Source of the DNA: Halanaerobium saccharolyticum
GTDB taxonomy: Bacteria; Bacillota; Halanaerobiia; Halanaerobiales; Halanaerobiaceae
Assembly (NCBI RefSeq): GCF_003259895.1
Contig: NZ_QLME01000028.1
Span: 390 to 43,039, forward strand
Direction of reading: 5' to 3'
DNA: 42,650 nt
Positions 42,644 through 42,650 of the stretch are shown piece by piece. Made by a program: the position numbers and the translations under genes. The notes beneath the pieces were generated by a model, which had not been told where the DNA came from, did no database searches, and saw nothing but the letters and a program-made list of their open reading frames with translations. The stretch's first letter is position 1; every line of letters starts with the position of its first letter.

Positions 42644-42650
42644 TCCATTA

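Overview
The window looks like the chromosome of an anaerobic, salt-adapted, low-GC diderm Firmicute, most likely Halanaerobium or a close relative in the Halanaerobiales. This is inferred from strongly AT-rich DNA, extended GGAGGTG-type ribosome sites with many TTG starts, glycine-betaine uptake genes, a periplasmic binding protein without a lipobox, and Firmicute-type regulation (CtsR box, lysine riboswitch). No species is proven.

Left part (1-12.7 kb): carbohydrate use and envelope glycolipid. A secreted GH13 amylase/neopullulanase sits between two decayed copies of one transposase. It is followed by a cytoplasmic GH13 cyclomaltodextrinase-type enzyme, a LacI-family regulator, a YbhN-type membrane protein overlapping a large fusion protein (degenerate metallophosphoesterase domain plus GT4 glycosyltransferase), and a GH36 alpha-galactosidase.

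Middle (12.9-33.3 kb): core genes with readable regulation. There is a DEAD-box RNA helicase with a possible leader attenuator; a glycine-betaine ABC operon behind a strong promoter and a leader terminator; glutamate dehydrogenase; a lysine-riboswitch-controlled lysA-dapA-dapB-dapH-aminotransferase cluster; a Xer-type recombinase; and clpB with a CtsR-like operator on its promoter. Then come an MFS transporter, a GNAT protein, an AAC(3)-like protein with an internal deletion, a flavodoxin-fold reductase and two frameshifted genes.

Right part (33.3-42.65 kb): the most unusual region. A tyrosine recombinase with an N-terminal HARP-like module is followed by an integron-like cassette array: seven cassettes and six attC-like sites of about 130-180 bp. 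In every complete cassette, the first bases after the GTT core are the reverse complement of the R'' box at that cassette's own end, as integron recombination predicts. The complementarity runs over 17-19 bp, beyond the usual 7-bp core. Three cassettes have no evident gene, and two of these are diverged duplicates. The others carry a YaaC-like protein, an EcsC-family protein, a membrane-anchored unknown and a reverse-oriented HigBA-type toxin-antitoxin pair. The recombinase lacks the insertion that marks classical IntI, so this may be a non-canonical integron. The array is cut off by an IS4-family element and then an IS21-type remnant at the window end.
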